This document shows, in pieces, positions 60,644-64,000 of a DNA stretch of 64,000 bases (positions are counted from its first letter, which is position 1; every line of letters starts with the position of its first letter). The stretch covers positions 1 to 64,000 of the forward strand of contig JAJPEN010000059.1 of the NCBI GenBank assembly GCA_021166835.1, in the 5' to 3' direction. Origin of the DNA: Burkholderiaceae bacterium (GTDB lineage: Bacteria > Pseudomonadota > Gammaproteobacteria > Burkholderiales > Burkholderiaceae). The position numbers were made by a program, and so were the translations under genes. Under the pieces are notes generated by a model. It had not been told where the DNA came from and made no database searches. It worked only from the letters and a program-made list of their open reading frames with translations.

Positions 60644-62203
60644 ATGCCGTTGCGCGACCTGATGCCCGACCTGAGGCCCGATTTCCAGGCGCTGCCCGCG
60701 CCCCTGCCGATGCGCCGCGCGTCGGTTTCGCGCGAACAGTGGCGGGCCGCTGCACTCGCCGTCGCCGCCGCGGGCGGGCGCCTCGTCGCGCTGTGGGGCA
60801 GCGACCGGAGGTGGGCGGGCGCGGGCTTCGCCGCGTGCGCGGCCTACGCGCTCGCCGACGGTCTCGCCTGGCTCGATCTCGCGCTCGATCGCGAGGCGCC
60901 GAGCGCGCCGGACGTCGGCGCGGTCTTTCCCAGCGCGGTGCGGATGCAGCGCGCGATGACCGATCTCGTCGGCATCGCGATAGCAGGCGCTTCCGATACG
61001 CGCCCGTGGCTCGACCACGGCCTGTGGCCCGGAGGGTTTCGGCCGCTACGCGACGAGACGGTGCCGCGGGGCGACGGTCGCGACATTCCGGCGCCTTACG
61101 ATTTCGTGCGCGTCGAAGGCCACGGCGTGCACGAGATCGCCGTCGGGCCGGTACACGCGGGCATCATCGAGCCGGGCCATTTCCGCTTCTCGGTGGTCGG
61201 CGAGAAGGTGCTGCGCCTCGAAGAGCGGCTCGGCTATACGCACAAGGGCATCGAGCGGCGCTTCCGGGAGCTGGCGCCGCTCGATGCGCATCGGCTGGCC
61301 GGCCGCGTGGCCGCCGACACCACGGTGGCTTTCGCCTGGGCCTGGTGCATGGCGCTCGAATCGGCCTGCGGCTGCGAGATTCCGCCGGCCGCGCGATGGC
61401 TGCGCGCGCTGATGCTCGAACGCGAGCGCGTGGCGAACCACCTCGGCGACCTCGGCGCGCTCGGCAACGACGCCGGACTCGCCTTCGGACTCGCGCAGTT
61501 CTCGCGGCTGCGCGAGCAGTGGCTGCGGCTGTCGATGGACGTCTGGGGTCATCGCTTCATGATGGATGGCGTCGTTCCCGGCGGCGTGGCGCTGCGCCCC
61601 GATGCCGCGGCGCTCGGGCGCATCCGTGCGCAGTGCGACGCCGTCGGGCGCGAGGTCGCCGAACTGCGCGCGATCTACGACGAGCACGCCGGATTGCAGG
61701 ACCGCTTCGTCGGCGCCGGCCGCGTGACGCCGCAACTGGCGGCGCAGCTCGGCCTCACCGGACTGGCCGGACGCGCGAGCGGCCAGGCGGCCGATCTGCG
61801 CTGCGACCAGCCGTGGTCGCCCTACGACGCGCTGGACGTTGCGACGAGCGCGCGTCGCGAAGGCGACGTCGCCGCGCGCGTGGCCGTGCGCTTCGACGAG
61901 ATCTTCGAATCGCTGCGGCTGATCCGCGCACTGTGCGACGGGCTGCCGTCCGGACCCGAGCGCGCGCCGGTGCAGCTGCCGACGCACGATGCGGTCGGCG
62001 CGGGATGGGTCGAAGGCTGGCGCGGCGAGGTGTTCTTCGCGCTCGAGCTGGACGCCGACGCGCGCATCCGGCGCTGCCACTGCCACGACCCGTCGTGGCA
62101 GAACTGGCCGGTGCTCGAGCACGCGATCATCGGCAACATCGTTCCCGACTTCCCGCTGATCAACAAGTCGTTCAACCTCTGCTATTCGGGACACGACCTC
62201 TGA
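60644..62203 (+). CDS. HyfG/HycE-like large subunit lacking NiFe ligands
   Basis: This 519-residue protein fuses a NuoC-like domain (about 1-140, ending DTRPWLDHGLWPGGFRPLRDE) to a NuoD/HycE-like domain (GPVHAGIIEPGHFRFSVVGEKVL; LGYTHKGIERRF). In HycE the first NiFe site is RVCGICG. Here the aligned residues are RVAADTT (221-227), so both cysteines are absent. The second HycE site, SLDPCYSC, aligns with SFNLCYSG (509-516), keeping one cysteine. It cannot assemble a normal NiFe centre, consistent with Ehr-type complexes. Confidence 0.9.
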   Translation: MPLRDLMPDLRPDFQALPAPLPMRRASVSREQWRAAALAVAAAGGRLVALWGSDRRWAGAGFAACAAYALADGLAWLDLALDREAPSAPDVGAVFPSAVRMQRAMTDLVGIAIAGASDTRPWLDHGLWPGGFRPLRDETVPRGDGRDIPAPYDFVRVEGHGVHEIAVGPVHAGIIEPGHFRFSVVGEKVLRLEERLGYTHKGIERRFRELAPLDAHRLAGRVAADTTVAFAWAWCMALESACGCEIPPAARWLRALMLERERVANHLGDLGALGNDAGLAFGLAQFSRLREQWLRLSMDVWGHRFMMDGVVPGGVALRPDAAALGRIRAQCDAVGREVAELRAIYDEHAGLQDRFVGAGRVTPQLAAQLGLTGLAGRASGQAADLRCDQPWSPYDALDVATSARREGDVAARVAVRFDEIFESLRLIRALCDGLPSGPERAPVQLPTHDAVGAGWVEGWRGEVFFALELDADARIRRCHCHDPSWQNWPVLEHAIIGNIVPDFPLINKSFNLCYSGHDL

Positions 62204-62709
62204 TGTGGAGAATCGCCAGGCAGATCGCGCGCACCGGCATCGTCACCGAGCCGGCGCCGCAGGGCGACGAAGCGATGCACACGGCCGTCGAGCGCATCCA
62301 CCGCGAGATCCTCGACATCCTCGGCGCCGCGCTGGCGATCCGCGCGGTCGACTCGGGCTCGTGCAACGGCTGCGAGCTGGAGATGCACGCGCTCGCCAAC
62401 CCGTACTACAACATCGAGGGACTCGGCATCCGCTTCGTCGCGAGCCCGCGGCACGCCGACATGCTGCTCGTCACCGGACCGGTGTCGCGCCACATGGCGC
62501 TTGCGCTGCGCAGCACCTGGGAGGCGACGCCCGAGCCGAGGCTCGTCGTCGCCGTCGGCGATTGCGCCTGCGGCAGCGGCATCTTCGGCGAGAGCTACGC
62601 CACGCTCGGGCGAGTCTCGCGCGTGATCCCGGTCGACGTCGAGGTGCCGGGCTGCCCGCCGTCGCCGCTGGAGATCCTGCGCGGGATCCTCGCCGCGGTG
62701 CGGCGATGA
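62203..62709 (+). CDS. HyfI/NuoB-like iron-sulfur subunit
   Basis: This 168-residue small subunit of the complex I/hydrogenase family keeps the four cysteines of the proximal 4Fe-4S cluster: two in DSGSCNGCELE, one in VGDCACGSG and one in VPGCPPSP. It therefore looks able to carry electrons to the large subunit. Its ATG overlaps the large subunit stop. No HyfA- or HyfH-type ferredoxin subunit is encoded here. Confidence 0.93.
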   Translation: MWRIARQIARTGIVTEPAPQGDEAMHTAVERIHREILDILGAALAIRAVDSGSCNGCELEMHALANPYYNIEGLGIRFVASPRHADMLLVTGPVSRHMALALRSTWEATPEPRLVVAVGDCACGSGIFGESYATLGRVSRVIPVDVEVPGCPPSPLEILRGILAAVRR

Positions 62710-62733
62710 ATTCTCGCCGTGCGGCAATGAGCC

Positions 62734-62747
62734 CCTTCACCCTTCAC
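62734..62747 (-). repeat. Heptamer repeat (GTGAAGG), two units at the lactate dehydrogenase stop
   Basis: Two tandem CCTTCAC units (GTGAAGG on the minus strand) overlap the end of the FMN dehydrogenase gene; the first supplies its TGA stop. This is the same unit as at 7202-7229 and 23373-23460. Confidence 0.75.
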
Positions 62748-63898
62748 TTTTCGGGATACGTCCCCGGCACGAGGATGTTCCGGTCGACCTTCTTGATGTC
62801 GCGCAGCCCGCAGAAGCCCATCGTGATGTCCAGCTCCTTGCGCAGGATGTCGAGCGCGAGCGTGACGCCGGCCTCGCCCATCGCGCCCAGGCCGTAGAGG
62901 AAAGCGCGACCGACGTAGACGCCGCGCGCGCCCAGTGCGATCGCCTTCAGCACGTCCTGGCCGGAGCGGATGCCGCCGTCGAAGTGCACCTCGGTGCGCC
63001 CGCCCACCGCGTCGACGATCGCCGGCAGCGCGCGGATCGACGACAGCGCGCCGTCGAGCTGGCGACCGCCGTGGTTCGAGACGATGATCGCGTCGGCCCC
63101 GGTGGCGATTGCCGGCTCGACGTCCTCCGCGTCGAGGATGCCTTTCAGGATCAGCTTGCCGCCCCAGCGGTCGCGGATCCACTTCACGTCGTCCCAGCAC
63201 AGCGTGGGATCGAACTGCTGGTTGGTCCACGACGACAGCGCGCGCAGGTCGTCGACCCCCTGCGCATGGCCGGCGATGTTGCGGAAGGTGCGACGCTGCG
63301 TGCGTAGCATGTTCATGCACCAGCGCGGCTTCGTCGCCAGGTCGACCAGGTTGGCGACCGTCATCCGCGGCGGCGCGGTCAGGCCGTTGCGGATGTCCTT
63401 GTGCCGCTGCCCCATCACCTGCAGGTCGAGCGTGAGCACGAGCGCGCTGCAGCCGGCCGCCTTCGCGCGATCGATCAGCCGGCGGATGAACTCGCGATCG
63501 CGCATCACGTAGAGCTGGAACCAGAACGGCGCGTCGGTGTGCTCGGCCACGTCCTCGATCGAGCAGATGCTCATCGTCGACAGCGTGAAAGGCACGCCGG
63601 CCTTCGCCGCGGCGCGCGCCGCGAGGATCTCGCCGTCGGCATGCTGCATGCCGGTGAGTCCGGTGGGCGCCAGCGCGATCGGCATCGCCACCGGCTGGCC
63701 GATCATCGTGCTGACCAGCGAGCGCTTGTCGATGTCCACGGCGACGCGCTGGCGCAGCTTGATCTTCGTGAAGTCGCTCTCGTTCTCGCGGTAGGTCGTC
63801 TCGGTCCAGGCGCCCGAGTCGGCGTATTCGTAGAACATCCGCGGCACGCGGCGGCGGGCGAGCTGGCGAAGATCCTCGATGCAGGTGATGACGGGCAT
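62744..63898 (-). CDS. lldD: FMN-dependent L-lactate dehydrogenase type protein
   Basis: This 384-residue alpha-hydroxyacid dehydrogenase has FMN-binding and catalytic features throughout: PRMFYEYADSGAWTETTYREN, ALAPTGLTGMQHADGE, FQLYVMRDREF, and the catalytic histidine with arginine in IIVSNHGGRQLDGA. It oxidises L-lactate or a related 2-hydroxyacid, usually passing electrons to the quinone pool. Substrate choice within the family is not certain. It converges on the hyf-like operon. Confidence 0.9.
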   Translation of the reverse strand: MPVITCIEDLRQLARRRVPRMFYEYADSGAWTETTYRENESDFTKIKLRQRVAVDIDKRSLVSTMIGQPVAMPIALAPTGLTGMQHADGEILAARAAAKAGVPFTLSTMSICSIEDVAEHTDAPFWFQLYVMRDREFIRRLIDRAKAAGCSALVLTLDLQVMGQRHKDIRNGLTAPPRMTVANLVDLATKPRWCMNMLRTQRRTFRNIAGHAQGVDDLRALSSWTNQQFDPTLCWDDVKWIRDRWGGKLILKGILDAEDVEPAIATGADAIIVSNHGGRQLDGALSSIRALPAIVDAVGGRTEVHFDGGIRSGQDVLKAIALGARGVYVGRAFLYGLGAMGEAGVTLALDILRKELDITMGFCGLRDIKKVDRNILVPGTYPEK

Positions 63899-64000
63899 GG
63901 CGGCGAGCGTGAGTGAGGGGGCGGCAGCGATTATGGATCAGCCGCCACGCTGCTCGAAAGCGCGTCGTGCGATGCGCAAGCGCCGACGCCGTCGGGTCAG
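63899..64000. other. Upstream region of lldD, no gene seen
   Basis: The last 102 bases precede the minus-strand dehydrogenase gene. I see no complete gene, RNA or convincing promoter here. Confidence 0.5.

Noticed and set aside
55520..62709. Annotation as an active hydrogenase 4 or formate hydrogenlyase
   Set aside because: NiFe ligand cysteines are missing from the large subunit, and no formate dehydrogenase or ferredoxin subunits are present.

Overview
The window is about 70 percent GC, almost gene-saturated, and has no rRNA, phage or insertion sequence. Gene order points to a betaproteobacterium, most likely Burkholderiales: mlaFEDACB-ibaG, kdsD-kdsC-lptC-lptA-lptB-rpoN-hpf-ptsN-hprK-rapZ, and lolB-ispE-tRNA-Gln-prs-rplY-pth. 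HprK beside ptsN and rapZ is typical of that group. No marker allows a genus call. Many genes overlap by ATGA or GTGA, so most clusters are probably operons. No gene-free stretch exceeds 300 bases.

Layout. 1-6016 (minus): the Mla phospholipid-transport operon, with an extra ABC-2 transporter inserted before a truncated bolA/ibaG gene. 6093-14819 (plus): Kdo synthesis, LPS export, sigma-54, the nitrogen-PTS regulators and a LON-domain protein. 14767-18827 (minus): mutY, a dynamin-like GTPase and mutM. 18905-26121 (plus): a TPR lipoprotein, lolB, ispE, tRNA-Gln, prs, rplY, a Bcr/CflA-type MFS exporter and pth. 26271-35978: a SET-domain protein, two small genes of unknown role, leuD, a 5'-nucleotidase, ychF, a GFA protein, a thioesterase and a giant Lhr-type helicase. 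36031-42556: a heavy-metal-type RND efflux system with a DUF3240 protein.

42.7-53.6 kb is the most interesting accessory block. A TetR regulator heads an operon resembling E. coli ybhGFSR (adaptor, fused double ATPase, two permeases). The operon continues into a NodT-type outer-membrane factor, an LpxR-like lipid A deacylase and a protein that looks like a TetR ligand-binding domain without its DNA-binding domain. A convergent class I PHA synthase gene follows. A 17-base sequence with an inverted repeat lies in the tetR promoter and recurs exactly inside a perfect 32-base palindrome at the PHA synthase promoter, 11 kb away. I infer one regulon joining efflux, lipid A remodelling and polymer or acyl metabolism.

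55.5-62.7 kb encodes a six-gene membrane complex related to hydrogenase-4 and complex I (HyfB, C, E, F, G and I types). The large subunit has lost three of the four cysteines that bind NiFe, while the small subunit keeps its four iron-sulfur cysteines. It therefore resembles the energy-converting hydrogenase-related (Ehr) complexes and not a hydrogenase. An FMN-dependent L-lactate dehydrogenase type gene closes the window.

Short tandem repeats recur at gene ends: a GTGAAGG heptamer family that includes a perfect 34-bp hairpin, 21-bp units in kdsD and lhr, 12-bp units at two start codons, and a 10-bp unit after pth.
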